A stretch of 64,000 nucleotides of DNA. Origin: Pestalotiopsis fici W106-1 (lineage: Eukaryota; Ascomycota; Sordariomycetes; Amphisphaeriales; Sporocadaceae). The notes under the pieces are model-generated. The model had not been told where the DNA came from and searched no databases. It was given only the letters and a program-made list of their open reading frames with translations. This document shows positions 45,735-57,612 of this stretch, one piece after another. Numbering within the stretch: position 1 is the first letter of the stretch; the number at the start of each line of letters is the position of its first letter. The stretch lies in NCBI RefSeq assembly GCF_000516985.1, contig NW_006917091.1:882977-946976 (forward strand). The letters run 5' to 3'. Both the position numbers and the translations under genes were made by a program.

Positions 45735-45890
45735 TGCACTGACTCAGTACCCGCCACAAATCCCTGCTCGGGTATATTAAATATGAATAGCTCTTTAGCA
45801 CCTCTCTTTTCTAGATTTATAGAACTAACTTCGACTTCTTTCCAACGTTTCGCCGATCTTACCTTCCCTCCACATTGGATCGAGTAAGAC
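45735..45890 (+). repeat. Promoter-like repeat, copy 3 (diverged)
   Basis: Shares CAGTACCCGCCAC, CTGCTCGGGTATATT, TAGCACCTCTCTTTT and the closing GATCGAGTAAGA with copies 1 and 2, with about 20 inserted bases and many substitutions. No gene follows for over 1 kb. Confidence 0.55.
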
Positions 45891-46295
45891 ATTTTTTATT
45901 AATGGTTTAGTCAGCGGAAATTAAACCGGTACGGCCCGAGATTGAAAATTTGTATCCGCAGTCAGTACCCCGTCAATGGTGCTGTGGTGAGCTCGTTTAA
46001 CTCCATACCTTATTCCAATTTCTTACAGGATCCTTCGCGTTGAATCATCCAGGATAAATATCTTGGCTGGTGGTTTGGTCGAACCGTAGATGTCGATATC
46101 CGCCAGTGTGATGCCAAGAACCTTACCTTTAACCATCAGCACGGTTTTCTGCGGAAGGATGAAATGTGGCGTTCAATCTTCTGAGAATCTTCAAATAATA
46201 GTGAAGAGATAAGAGTCTTGTCGTTTCAGGGTGCTTTGGAAGGTGCTGCACGGCTTACTTTTAAGCGACCTACGACAAGCCATAAGTCAGATACC

Positions 46296-46302
46296 GACGG
46301 CT
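46296..46302 (+). promoter_or_regulatory. CCGACGG motif upstream of the cluster regulator
   Basis: CCG-A-CGG is an inverted pair of CGG triplets, a form bound by Zn2Cys6 dimers. It lies about 660 bp before the regulator's start; four more copies sit in two other cluster promoters. Confidence 0.4.
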
Positions 46303-46962
46303 TTCAAGGCTGACTGCAGGACAACCACACAACAATCCCCCAAACCTCGATGTAGCCTAGAACAGAATGATATGACTATGGTCCACCAGAAGTAGGATTG
46401 TGGGATTTCCAGGGTGCATACCTACCTACCATGGGTCTATACCAGTATGACTTCCAAACTGGTCTTGAATGATGATGGGCAAAAAGCCACTGTTCTCTCG
46501 TTTGAGCGAATGGCTGATATGACCGTAGTTCATCTTTCGGTCCGGCGTTGACGGCAACAATTCGCGAAAGTGCGAATCCGTGTCATGTCGTTGATCCTAG
46601 GCGGGGTCCCCTCCCTCCGCACTTCGACAACCCCTGTATCCCACGTGGTTGAGAGCTGATGGGTTCTTGGGATGCACAGTTAGGCTAACCAGTTGATTCA
46701 TTTCATGTCTGAGTTTCATTTACGTCTGGGAGATTTCAAAGCCCGTCGTCTTCTTAAAGACTTCGCTGCTAACCAGCACGTCGATTTTGTGGTCAAATCA
46801 CGAAAACTCAACTAAGTTCTTTGATACACCAAACGCTATTCATTTGAACATTGCTTTTCCGAAACGAAATACCGAGATTAGCCAATTCCACCAAGGAATG
46901 AACAAGCCACAGCTTTAATAAATCTAGGATCCCTTCCATGGTATTAGCCGTGACATATCGCG

Positions 46963-48480
46963 ATGAACAGACCCATTGCCCGAGGGGAGGCTACCGGATC
47001 CAGAGGAGCTCGTCGCGATGCCTGCGATAAGTGTCATGCACTTAAAACACGATGCGAGGTTGTGGCCGGATCTCAGATATGCCAAAGATGTCTCCGCCTA
47101 AATATTACATGCGAATATAGCGCCCCCCTCCGACTCGGACGCCCACAAGGAAGTCGTTCGACCATCATGAGACAGGGGAATGATTCTGCTACAGAAAGCT
47201 CGACCTCTGTTGCAGGCGCTCGGCCGAGGAGATGGTGCCGCCGCATTGCAACAACGCCAGGATATGGCCAGGACCTAGAGAGTAATAACAAATCCGAGTC
47301 GTACAGTAATCATGTCGACTCTGGAATGAACTCGCCAAATATCGAAGCGAGCTTAGATCTGAGCATCCCCGTACGCAAATCAAACGATACTACCATGGAT
47401 GATGCTTTCGTATTCGAACAATTCTTCGTATCGCCTGATGGTGTGGACTTGACCGACTACCAGCTGCCAACAACCACAGCTCCCAATGGAGACCAAAGCT
47501 CCCACCCAGAAAAGAACGGCATTTCCGAAGAGCACTTGGCCTTCCCCCATATGGATTTTGACATGCCACTATATCCGCATGAAGATGAGATAGGCCCAAC
47601 CACTCGTCTCGGAGGCGCTGCCCAATTGGAAACGCAAGCTGAACCAATCTCGCTCTTGCATCAGCTCTGCGAGTTACATATACGACTATTAAGCCTACAG
47701 AAGATGCAACAAGATACCAAACCGTTCCAAGATACTGGTACGCAATCTGGGACAAGTCCAGATTCAAGGAATCGGGATGCAAGTCTTTCCGATCATATTG
47801 TAGATCTCTACGCAGCTACAGAGGATCTAATCAGTTTGGTAACGTCGGTTTCCAGTTTAGCACGGCCTCCACAGGAAGATGATGCTTGTCCCTCTCCAGG
47901 TGATGGCTTTTCCAGCAGGAGATTCAGTCCCCGCGAGGGCTCGCATATCTCTACGGCGCTCATGATTTCGAATTGCTATGTTTGTCTTCTTCACACCTAT
48001 GAGCTTTTGGTTGAAAATATATGGAGGAGCAATGGAAACAAATTTAGCAGTAGGGCGAGGAGTGACAGGAACGCCGACTTCGCCACCAACCCTTCGGACA
48101 CCATCTCGGCGCACCACACAGAATTGGCGTCATCTGCAGGCACCAACAACAGCCTCCCAAGATTCCGCATTGGACTGTCACAGTTTACCATGCCAGTCAC
48201 GATAAATCAAGACATGCATATGTACTTCATCGCTCAGATGATGGAACGTTTGCGCGCGGCTATTTGGACGTGCATTCCCTCATCTCGTGTCGAGGAGCAG
48301 ACATCCGTGCCAACTGAGTACGTTGGCAAGACACAAAACCATTCAGATCTGGACTCCGATACGGTACAGTCTCGGCGCAGACCCTCAACGGCTCTGTTAC
48401 ATATCGTATCGTCGGAGCTCGAAGTCTCCGAGCAAAGCCTGATGGCATTACTACACCAGAGTGGACGTGGGAGTGGGTAA
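46963..48480 (+). CDS. Zn2Cys6 transcription factor, probable cluster regulator
   Basis: Single exon, 505 aa, first ATG. The zinc cluster at residues 22-51 has the spacing C-x2-C-x6-C-x8-C-x2-C-x6-C (CDKCHALKTRC ... CQRCLRLNITC) and is followed by a basic stretch. The middle is acidic and Ser/Thr-rich. The region around LLHQLCELHIRLLSLQKM and the C-terminal segment MALLHQSGRGSG are in the style of AflR-type pathway regulators. It lies about 520 bp from the 3' end of the PKS and transcribes toward it. A pathway-specific activator role is inferred from family and position; CCGACGG sites in three cluster promoters are candidate targets. Confidence 0.85.
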   Translation: MNRPIARGEATGSRGARRDACDKCHALKTRCEVVAGSQICQRCLRLNITCEYSAPLRLGRPQGSRSTIMRQGNDSATESSTSVAGARPRRWCRRIATTPGYGQDLESNNKSESYSNHVDSGMNSPNIEASLDLSIPVRKSNDTTMDDAFVFEQFFVSPDGVDLTDYQLPTTTAPNGDQSSHPEKNGISEEHLAFPHMDFDMPLYPHEDEIGPTTRLGGAAQLETQAEPISLLHQLCELHIRLLSLQKMQQDTKPFQDTGTQSGTSPDSRNRDASLSDHIVDLYAATEDLISLVTSVSSLARPPQEDDACPSPGDGFSSRRFSPREGSHISTALMISNCYVCLLHTYELLVENIWRSNGNKFSSRARSDRNADFATNPSDTISAHHTELASSAGTNNSLPRFRIGLSQFTMPVTINQDMHMYFIAQMMERLRAAIWTCIPSSRVEEQTSVPTEYVGKTQNHSDLDSDTVQSRRRPSTALLHIVSSELEVSEQSLMALLHQSGRGSG

Positions 48481-49001
48481 CGAAAGTCCTAATGTTAATG
48501 GGTGGTGTCAAGGCCAGCACCACATGCTACTGTATTAATACCTGCTACATAATGTATCTTCCTGGCCCAGCGATGTCCTGTCAAGTATCTGGTCTTCAGC
48601 ATGAAGTACGAAACTCTTTCACTCTGACTGCTGTTCACGTCTAGGTATCATACCTCCCAATGGTACATTTTCATACAAGCCCAGTGACCTAATGGTAAGT
48701 ACTCAGAACACGCGGGAACAATGTAAAAACAAGTGAAGGAAAGTAAACTAGTGTGTTTTCAAGCTACGGGACCACGACAGTGATGATGGTTGGAAGTATC
48801 TTTCAATTACATCTGGCAAGTGAAGCTACAAAAAGTATAGCACTGTAGAGAAGAGGACGGTAAAGCTGTAGTGGCTGTGGGGGGTATTAGTACTAGTGCT
48901 TAGGGCAGTGCCTAGCACCTGACAATTCAAGCATTGGGTGCATTATGTTCATATTTCAATGCTACGCGCTACGGGCCTACGGCCAATTATACCACGTGAC
49001 G
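48481..49001. other. Spacer between convergent regulator and PKS genes
   Basis: Both genes end here. There is no remnant of a condensation, reductase or thioesterase domain on the minus strand downstream of the PKS stop, so no recent domain loss is visible. Confidence 0.6.
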
Positions 49002-52000
49002 CTAAACCTGCTTTTCGTCATCCTCGCTTGTAGCAGAGGTGCTGACGCCGCCACTCTCATCGACGCTGTTGCTATCGCGACTTGTCCTTTCCCTTGTGTC
49101 GGCCTCGTCACTCTTGACTGAAGGGCTGCTGCCAGTAGTATCTCCAGCGTCTTTTAGCTTCTTGATTGCATCTTCCACAAGTTCTTCTACCGATGGCCCC
49201 CCAAGAATTCGCAGCACAGCGACGTCGACTCCGACCTCCTGAGCGAACCAGGTACGGATCTCGACAGCTACGAGGGAATCCACACCCATGTCGATGAGTG
49301 GGGTTTTGTCACTGATTGACTCATCCTGGGCCATCATGCTCGTCTTCAGTTTCTCAATGAGCGCCTTTTTTAGGATCTGCATCGCCTGCTCGTCTGACTT
49401 CGCGCCCTCTAGTTGAACTCTCACGGGTACAGCAGCCACCTTGGCGGCGCTAGGCAGTGATGCGGTACCCGCTGCACGGATGAAGTGCCCGAAGCGAACG
49501 TTGGCGCCCCAGAGCGCATCTCTGGCCTCATCGGGTGTCACTGTCTTGATCCCGGTAATGACCTCCGGGTCACCACCAGAGCCAGGCCTGCCAGCCACGA
49601 TAGCCTCGGCGAATAGATGATGCAGATCCGTCTCGGACATGATGATCGTGCCTGAACGATGCATTAGACGGAGTGCCGCCTCACGGGTCATGGTAGTTCC
49701 CAGCTTCATCTCGCGCTCGACGTATCCAACTCCAAAGACTTGACTGATGTCAATGACCGAGCCCGGGAGTCCTCTATCACGGCGCTGTGCTACCAATGCC
49801 TTCATGAAACTATTGGCGGACGCATAAGCCATCTGTCCCATGTTGCCTACGGTGGAGCTGATGGATGAAAAGGCAATGAACCAATCCAGATTTGACTCTG
49901 CATCGAAGATTTCGTCCAGGTGCTCGGTGCCCTCCACCTTGCAGCGAGTGTTCTGATGGAAGGTAGCCAGATCCATGTTAACAAACCCCTTGTCGCGTAA
50001 CACCAATGCGCCATTGGCCACGCCTGCGATGGGTGGTAGTGCTGAGGTAATCTCCCTGTGCACACGCCGGACGTCTTCTCTCTCAGAGATGTCTCCCTTG
50101 AAGTACTTGATTGTAGCTCCGTATTTGGACTTCTGTTCTGACACCCAGGGCTCATCAACTTGGGGGTTTCGACTCGAGAGAGCTATATTTCTAGCTCCCA
50201 TCTGGATCATGAAGTTGGCGATGGACAGACCAAGATCACCGGCAAGTCCCACAAGCCAGTATGTTTTGTCGGGCATAAATAAGTCTTGCCGTGACGTGAT
50301 GGGACGAACACGGACAGGCACATATTCGTCCCGTGTCCACTGGACAATCTTCATTGGCTCGGAAGATACGTCTTTATCTCCAATGATCTTGGACACTTGC
50401 TCTGCCAGGAGAGGCATGCCGTCAGGGGAACCGCTCAGCTGAGCGGCAGCCATCCCATTGGCTTTTGCCAGCATATGCTGTAAAGAAGCCAGCCTTTCGC
50501 TTGACATGTCCGTCGACTTGCTGGACTCGCGAGCAAGCAGCAATGAAGCGTCATACACCTCTGAGAGATCGGGTAGCAGTTTGGCAATCCGAAGCCCAAG
50601 GCTATGCGACTCATCTGTCGGAGAGGCACCCGAGAGATCCAAATAGAGAACCCGCGCTCCCGGAAGGACCGCCGAGATGTCCCTGTCTAAAGTTCTCGGG
50701 TGCATATAAACCCAGTTACGTCGGATCCTCATGTGCTCCTGGGTACTGATGAATAAAACCGGACAACCCTTTGCCGACAGCTTTCGTGAAAGCAAGGAAG
50801 CCAAGCCTGGATCTGCTTCAAAAGCTACTAGTGCTGTGCCTGGGGTTATCAGCGAAGCAATATACTCGCTCATCAGGAAGCCGGCCAAGAACGACAGGTA
50901 CTGATTGTCAACCGCAACCTGAACTGGTATCGTCCAGTCTTCTGGCACCAAGATTGTAGAGCTATTTCTCGCGGCGACTGAAAGCACTTGTTCTTTGGTG
51001 TCCATATCCGTCCCTAGGCTCAAGAACATGCGTCCAATCGGGGTTACCAATGAAGATAGTAGTGAGGTGTTTACTCTTACCCTTCTTTGTCCCGGTCTTG
51101 GTGGCTCGACCATAGGGTGTTCCGTTACTAGGTCATATTTGGTACCGCTCCACCTGAGAGTGAGCATGCTATCGCGCACTGCGATTTCACTGGTGATCTC
51201 ACGCTTGGCCGAATTGTACCGCGCATTCTGCTCAGGCTCGCGATAGAGCCTAGGTATCAAGGATTGCCCTGCGCGAATCCTCACTTCTGGCTCCAAAGTC
51301 CACAACTTGGCGTCTAGCGAACCGAGACCCCGCAACTTCTGTGACACTTCGAGGGAGAGTAACCTCTTTGCGATAATAGCAGGTTTCACCTGTTCGTGGC
51401 TCTCCAGGTCAAGGAATTGGATAGGTGTTTCCGGCAACTCGTATACCAAGCAGCGGAAGAACCCGTATGTCATTGCGCCATCAGGGTTTTTGCGATCAGA
51501 TCCATGTGATACCCATAGCACTTTGCTGGCTGCCAGTAACGTCGTTTTGAATTTATCAAACCGCGACTCGGGTATATCTTTCCAGAAAGGAGCATCAATG
51601 TCGCTCAAACTGAGTACACTGCTATTTGCAGGGACACTTGTTGGATCCAGCTTGTCCCACGTTTCCACGGTTAATATTTTGGGATAATATGAGGTCAAGG
51701 TTGTTCTGATAGTCTCGATTGCCGATTTGGATTCGTTGCTGTTTCCCCCAATAATCACCAGGGCCGGCGAACTAGAAGAAACTTGCGACACAGGGGCACT
51801 CAAAGGCTCAAGCAAAAGGGTCATTTCTTCATCGATGGCCCGAGCTGTGATGATGCAAGCAGGCATAACCACGGGGTCCAAAACAGGAGTAGAAGTCTGC
51901 ACCGCGAAACCGGATTTGCCAAGGATGTCATTCCACTCGGAAAGTGTGGCTGCGGGAGAATAACGACGGCCGCTCTCGCGACCGATCCACCATCCTGGCA

Positions 52001-55000
52001 AGCCACCAATGATCTGCCCCATGCGCATAGGGCTGAGGTCGGTGAACTCCATCATCACCAAGTAGCCACCAGGTTTGAGAAGGCGGCGAACGTTCTTCAA
52101 GGTATGTACCAAGTCTGGGGTCGCATGAAGTACATTTGCTGCCACGATGAGATCATACGTGTTAGGTATGAACCCCTGCTCGTTGGGATCGACCGTTATA
52201 TCAAGCGTCTTGAAAACGAATCGATCCTTTTGTGCCCCAAAGTTTTCCTTCGCTTTGGGGAAGAACCCGCTAGATATGTCGGTATATGTGTAGGAATCAA
52301 ATGCAGCGTCAAGTTTTTCGACAATGCCTTTGGTTGCGCCGCCGGTACCAGCACCTATCTCACAGATATTGAGTCGAGCAAAGCGGTGAGAAATCTGCTT
52401 GACCGTGTTTGCCATCAACCTATTTAGTTCAACAAACCCAAGGGCTTTCTTGTAGTAGTTATCGAGCTTGTCGTCTTTGGTCATGTGCTCCAGGATCGTT
52501 GTTTCACCACGAATGACTGCCGGCATGGCTTCACCGGCTGCTATGGTAAGAGCTATATCGGCATCATCATGGCCGTACCTATTGAGTCACCACTATTAGA
52601 AATGATTCTCTACATAGAGACTGTGGACAAAGAGCATAATATACCTTTTGCATATCTCATCGATGAGCTCAAAGCTGTCTTGGTCCCAGCTCTTCTGAAC
52701 GTAGGCGTGCTCGCCACGTTGAACTTGGTCGTATATGTGGTCGGCGTAGTCGAAGAGAGCCTCATGATGGATCGGAATCTGCAAATCTTTCCGCTCTTCC
52801 ACAGAAACTGATTCACGGAGCGTTCGGAGGTAGTAATATGATACCCTCTCGTAGTCGTAAGCTCTTTCGATCTCTTGCGGCGTGGCACGACGGCCCTCTG
52901 CGGCAAGCTCGCCGTTGGGCTCTTCTATATCCCACCTGTTATGAGCAAACAGGTGGCGGTCGTCTGCGGCCGTGGCTGCGGAAAATGGACCGAATCGAAC
53001 ACCTTCTACCGAGATTGACTTGTGAGCTGTGTCACTCTGGAAGACATCGACGTCTCCAGTCAGGTTGTCGTAGTTGGTATCTGTAACTGCACAGTCGAAG
53101 TAAACGTCCGAAGTCATATTGTCTGCGCAAAGAGACGGCACCAATGAAACGCGGCGCACTGAGAGGGGGGCGTGTAGTGACCACAGGCGACCGTCTCCGG
53201 GAGAACTAAAGCCACAAAGCATCCCCTGTAGCGCAGCGTCCAGCATACCTGGGTGGAACAAGAGATTTGTTCCAAGATTGTTCGGGGGGACTTTGATCGT
53301 TCCACTAGAGAACCCAAGCTTTCGTTTGAGGACATTGATGCCGCGGAATGTAGGGCCGTAATTGTAGCCAATCTTGTCGAGCTCACTGAAAAAGTGTTCA
53401 GGGTCGACAGGCACCATACCGGGAACTGCTTCCCTACGTGGGGCGAGCAAGTCAGGCAGGGGCTTGCCCAGATGAACATGAACGGAACCCGTAGCATTGA
53501 GGGCGAGTCGTGTCGAGTCTCGAGTAATAGTTGAGAAGCAAGCAAAGAGCGCGGTAATGAGGTCTTTCTCGTACACGATTCTGGTCAAGGTAACCATTAT
53601 ATCCGAACCCTGGCTGTCGTCAATGGCGATGGCCTTCTTGATTGTCAGATCAGTAAGTTCAAGTAACTTGACTGGCCTCTGCTCGGCAATTTGTAGGGCA
53701 GCTTCAAGTGCCAGAGAAATATAGCCAGTGGCCGGCAAGACGGTTTGCCCCTGGAGTCCATGATCAACTAACCAAGGTATCTCCCTGGTGGTAAGAACAT
53801 TCTTCCAGCGCCATTCCTCTTCAGTGCCGTCGGGCATGCGAGTCCCCAAGATATCATGAAACTTTCCTGGCTGTTCCCGAAGAAGTCTCGAGTACTTGGG
53901 TTCCGACCATAGCGCACGGTCGTGTGTCCATTGATATAGAGGGATGCCTGGAAGCAGTCGAATCTCTGCAGCGTCCGGATAAACGTCATGCTGAAGAGCT
54001 GCAAAGTCGACTGCGGACGTACCGGCATGCTCCCAGAGTGTACTTATAGCACTTGCCCAAGCTTCAATGTCATCCTTCCCTCTCGAGAGACTTCCAGTGT
54101 ATGGGAGAACCTTGCCGAGGACATCCTGTATCACATCAGACGCCGGCCCTTTGAGCGCTGGGTGTGGTCCAATCTCGAGCACGGCGTCGAAAGGGCCATC
54201 GTTGGTGATGGCTGCTGTCAGAGCATCAGAGAACAATACGGCGCTATTCAGGTTTTCAACCCAATAGCTACCATCGAGTGCAGTGGTTACACCATTCTGC
54301 GTGTTCTTGTGAACGCTTGAGTACCATGTCGCTGACCCAGAACGGGGCTGAAGGACGGTGATGTCGCACGCCGCCAAACTTGTCAAAAACGGCTCGGCAG
54401 CTGGCTTCATGTGATGCGAATGATACGCCTTGTCGACTCTCAGTCGGCGCACGAATTTGTTCTCCTCTTCCAGCAGCGACTGGACCTCGTCAATCGCATC
54501 CTCGTCGCCCGATAGCGTTAGGCTTGTGGAAGAGTTGCAAGCCGCCACGACAACTCGGCCGGCAAAGTCTTCAGTGCTACAGAGATCCTGTGCGTCTTCA
54601 AGTGACGTTCCAACAGCGAGCATAGCTCCTGGTTGTCCCGTCGGACCGCAGGCCTTCTTGGAATGGAACCCACGATAGTAAGCTATACGGATTGCATCCT
54701 TGTCGCTGATGAGCCCGGACGCATATGCAGCCGCGATCTCGCCTGAACTATGACCAACAATGGCTTGAAATTTCACACCAGCACTGCGGAATAGGTTCAC
54801 CAGGAGGATTTGAACCGCTGCCACGAGTGGTTGTGCAATCTCGGCTTCGTCGAGTCGACTCTTGTCTTGACCCTGATTCAATTGTTCTGCGATAGTCCAA
54901 CTGGGCCTGTCGTTGGATGGCAGGGTGGCTAGGGCTTTGTCCAAATTTGCAATAGTTTCCTTGGCTGACGGTATGGTCTCCAAGAGCTGTTGGCCCATCC

Positions 55001-57086
55001 GTGGCCATTGTGCGCCCTGCCCAGTGAAAATGCCTAGAATAGTAGCATCTTTGACGGTGGACCGAGTGAAGGTTGGCTGGCTAGCTAGAACCTTGTTGAT
55101 TCTGTCCAGCAACTCCTCTTGAGTAGAAGCGGAAATGGCGATTTTGAAGGGAAAATGTGAGCGACGGCTGCTTAGTGAATAGGCTAATCTGCGCAAGTCA
55201 ATGTCCTTGACATCGGACAGATGGAGTTGGTACGCGTCTAGTAGTTGCTTTAAAGACTTTTCTGAAGCCGCCGAGAATGTGAACGGTAGGATGGACCTAA
55301 TCGGTGTCGGTAATGACGGCTCCAAGAGGCTCGTCCGTGTCTGCCCTATCGTACCAAAGCTCTCAATGATGGCGTGGGCGTTTGTGCCACCAAAGCCGAA
55401 GCTATTCACACTTGCTCGTCGAGGGACGCCAGGCGCTAGCTTCGGCCATGGGGTAAGAGATGTGACGACTTCTAAATGTTTGTAGAAGGGCTCAACTGTG
55501 GGTGATAGCTTGTTGAAGAGCAAGTTTGGCGGGATCAGGCCATGTTTGATTGCCAGATATGACTTTATCACGCCTGCAATACCTGCAGTGCCTTCTGTGT
55601 GACCTATTCGAAGATTAATCAGCTTTTGTGATAATAGCAGTGGTTCAATTGGGGAAACGAGGGGAGAGGGGCCACCAAGAAAGAGATCTGCATGTTTCTT
55701 TTTTTGTTTTGGGGGGTGTCTACTGTTCACTTACCAATCACAGTTTTGACAGACCCAACTTTGAGAATGTCGTCGGAATCATGAGACTGTTCTCCAAAGA
55801 ATGCAGTGTGCAAGGCTTCGGCTTCCTGTAAAAATTGTAATAATTATCAGTGGAATGAATATCCGGGCAATCCGGATAGAAGTTTAAAACTACTGCTTCA
55901 ACCGCAGTAGTGACTCTCTTCCGGTCTCTCGATAGAGCCAAGAACATACTCGGAAACATGACATACCTGAGGGTCACCTGCTGGTGTACCAGTTCCGTGC
56001 GCTTCAAAATATTGACAACGATGTTTCTTCGAGTTGAGATCCAAGCCGGCGCGGGCATACGTATCACGTATGAGCGCCGCCTGCGCTGCAGCACTTGGCA
56101 TGGTTATACCTTTTGTCTTGCCATCTTGGTTGACTCCGGTCTCACGAATAATACATTCAACATGATCTCCATCTGCCAACGCGGCGCTTAGCGGCTTTAG
56201 AACCAGCGCAGCGACGCCTTCGCCGCGAGCGTATCCGTCGGCGTCGGCGTCCCACATTCGTGATCTGCCGGTCGGGGATAACATGCTCAGGTTACTCTCA
56301 GAAACATAACCAAGTGGTGAAAACAACAGGTTTGTCCCGGCAGCAATTGCGATGCGTGATGAGCCCGATCGCAATGCTTGTACCGCCTGGTGGACGGCCA
56401 CAAGACTCGACGAACAGGCTGTGTCAATAGTCATACAGGGTCCATGCCAGTCAAAATAATAGGAGACACGAGCCGATGCATTGCTGTTCGCAATACCAGG
56501 TGAGTTATACGTCGGGACCCGATCAACGTCGAGCGAATGCAGAACCATGTAGTCGCTGCACATGAGGCCAACTGTAATATTTAACATTGGTCAGGAGAAT
56601 GCCCAGTAAGAAGTTGCCGTGCGCAACACTCACCATATACAGCTGTGTCGGAGCCTTGCAAGCCTGAAATAGTGAGACCTGCAGTTTCTAGGGATTCATA
56701 GACGGTCTCCAGCAGCAGCCTGTGCTGCGGATCGATTGATGCAGCCTCTGAATAAATAGGTTAGATCCATCTTAAGGGAAAATGGGACTTCAAGCTGTGA
56801 CTTTGAGTAGGTAGTACGAACCTCCGGTGGGTGCCCCGAAAAAGCCCGAATCGAACTGCCGGACATCTTCGTCCAGAAAGTAGGTCTCCTTGACGTTTGT
56901 CGTCCCATGATGCTTGCCATCTGGATGATAGAACCTATCAATATTGAATCTATCGGCTGGGATGGGTTTGGCTAGGTTCTTTGGATCCTTGAGGACATCC
57001 CATAACTTGCTTGGGGAACTCGCTCCTCCAGGGAAACGGCAGCCAATGCCGACAATGGCTATGGGCTCGGTAGAAGGCAGTCCCAT
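49002..57086 (-). CDS. Highly reducing polyketide synthase KS-AT-DH-cMT-ER0-KR-ACP
   Basis: Six exons: complement(57086..56822), (56747..56634), (56571..55967), (55825..55735), (55603..52645), (52578..49002); all phases agree, 2,536 aa. KS 8-437 with active Cys179 (DTACSSS) and His in EAHGTGT and HTEGTAG. AT about 545-860 with Ser644 (GHSSGE). DH about 940-1250 with His973 ([11 protein letters not shown]) and Asp1147 (LDAALQG). cMT with EIGAGTGG at 1418-1425. About 1810-1960 is an ER-like fold without the NADPH glycine motif, as in LovB. KR from 2119 (VGLAGDLG) with Tyr2263. ACP Ser2446 (GVDSL). An acidic Ser-rich tail of about 50 residues follows the ACP, with no condensation, reductase, TE or product-template domain. 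KS wording ([26 protein letters not shown]) matches the PKS-NRPS/LovB clade. Product: a reduced, C-methylated chain needing the trans-ER and an external release step. Confidence 0.95.
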
Positions 57087-57612
57087 GTTTTATTGTAATG
57101 GAATGCACAAAGAAATTAAATAGGAAGTTTCAGAGGTTCTACGACAGTGGAAGACTGATCTATGTCAAATTACAAAAGATAAGTCACCAGCAATCATTTC
57201 CGTTCCTTCTGAGCTATTAATATGCAGACTTTATGGATTCATGATGCTTTATATGTATTTGATTATACTCTTCATATTTAAGGAGTGATTAGCACCCCTG
57301 CAGATTGTTCGAAGACTTTCCCCGACGGATCGGTTGCTAATCTCATCCTGGCGAAAACCAAGAACTCGCCGACGGCGGGCAATAATGCTGACATTGGGTC
57401 ACTCATTCTTCAGATTGCGACAGACAAAGATTATTCATGCAGCTCATGTTTTCGCTTTTGCAATCGTTGTACCCATTCAACGACTCGCATGGTTCATTGA
57501 CTCTCCGTCGATTGATGGATCTGCGTTTTTTTACCAAGTTCAAAATTCAACGTACATGACTAAAACATAGTCATAATCACTCTACCTTGATAATTATCTC
57601 ACCTGAGCCGTC
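57087..57612. promoter_or_regulatory. Bidirectional promoter PKS / flavin monooxygenase
   Basis: A 526-bp divergent intergenic region. It holds two CCGACGG sites (57322-57328 and 57369-57375), the second inside the 11-bp palindrome CGCCGACGGCG. Shared control of both genes is likely from the layout. Confidence 0.6.
57322..57375 (+). promoter_or_regulatory. Two CCGACGG motifs, 47 bp apart
   Basis: CCGACGG at 57322-57328 and 57369-57375. Inverted CGG triplets fit a Zn2Cys6 dimer. Same orientation (central A on the plus strand) as the sites before the enoyl reductase and the regulator. Confidence 0.5.

Larger units (their letters stand above)
45445..46962. other. Intergenic with promoter-like repeat copy 3 and regulator promoter
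   Basis: The repeat copy lies at 45735-45890 and a CCGACGG site at 46296-46302. The last 300 bp precede the regulator. No gene is seen. Confidence 0.5.
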
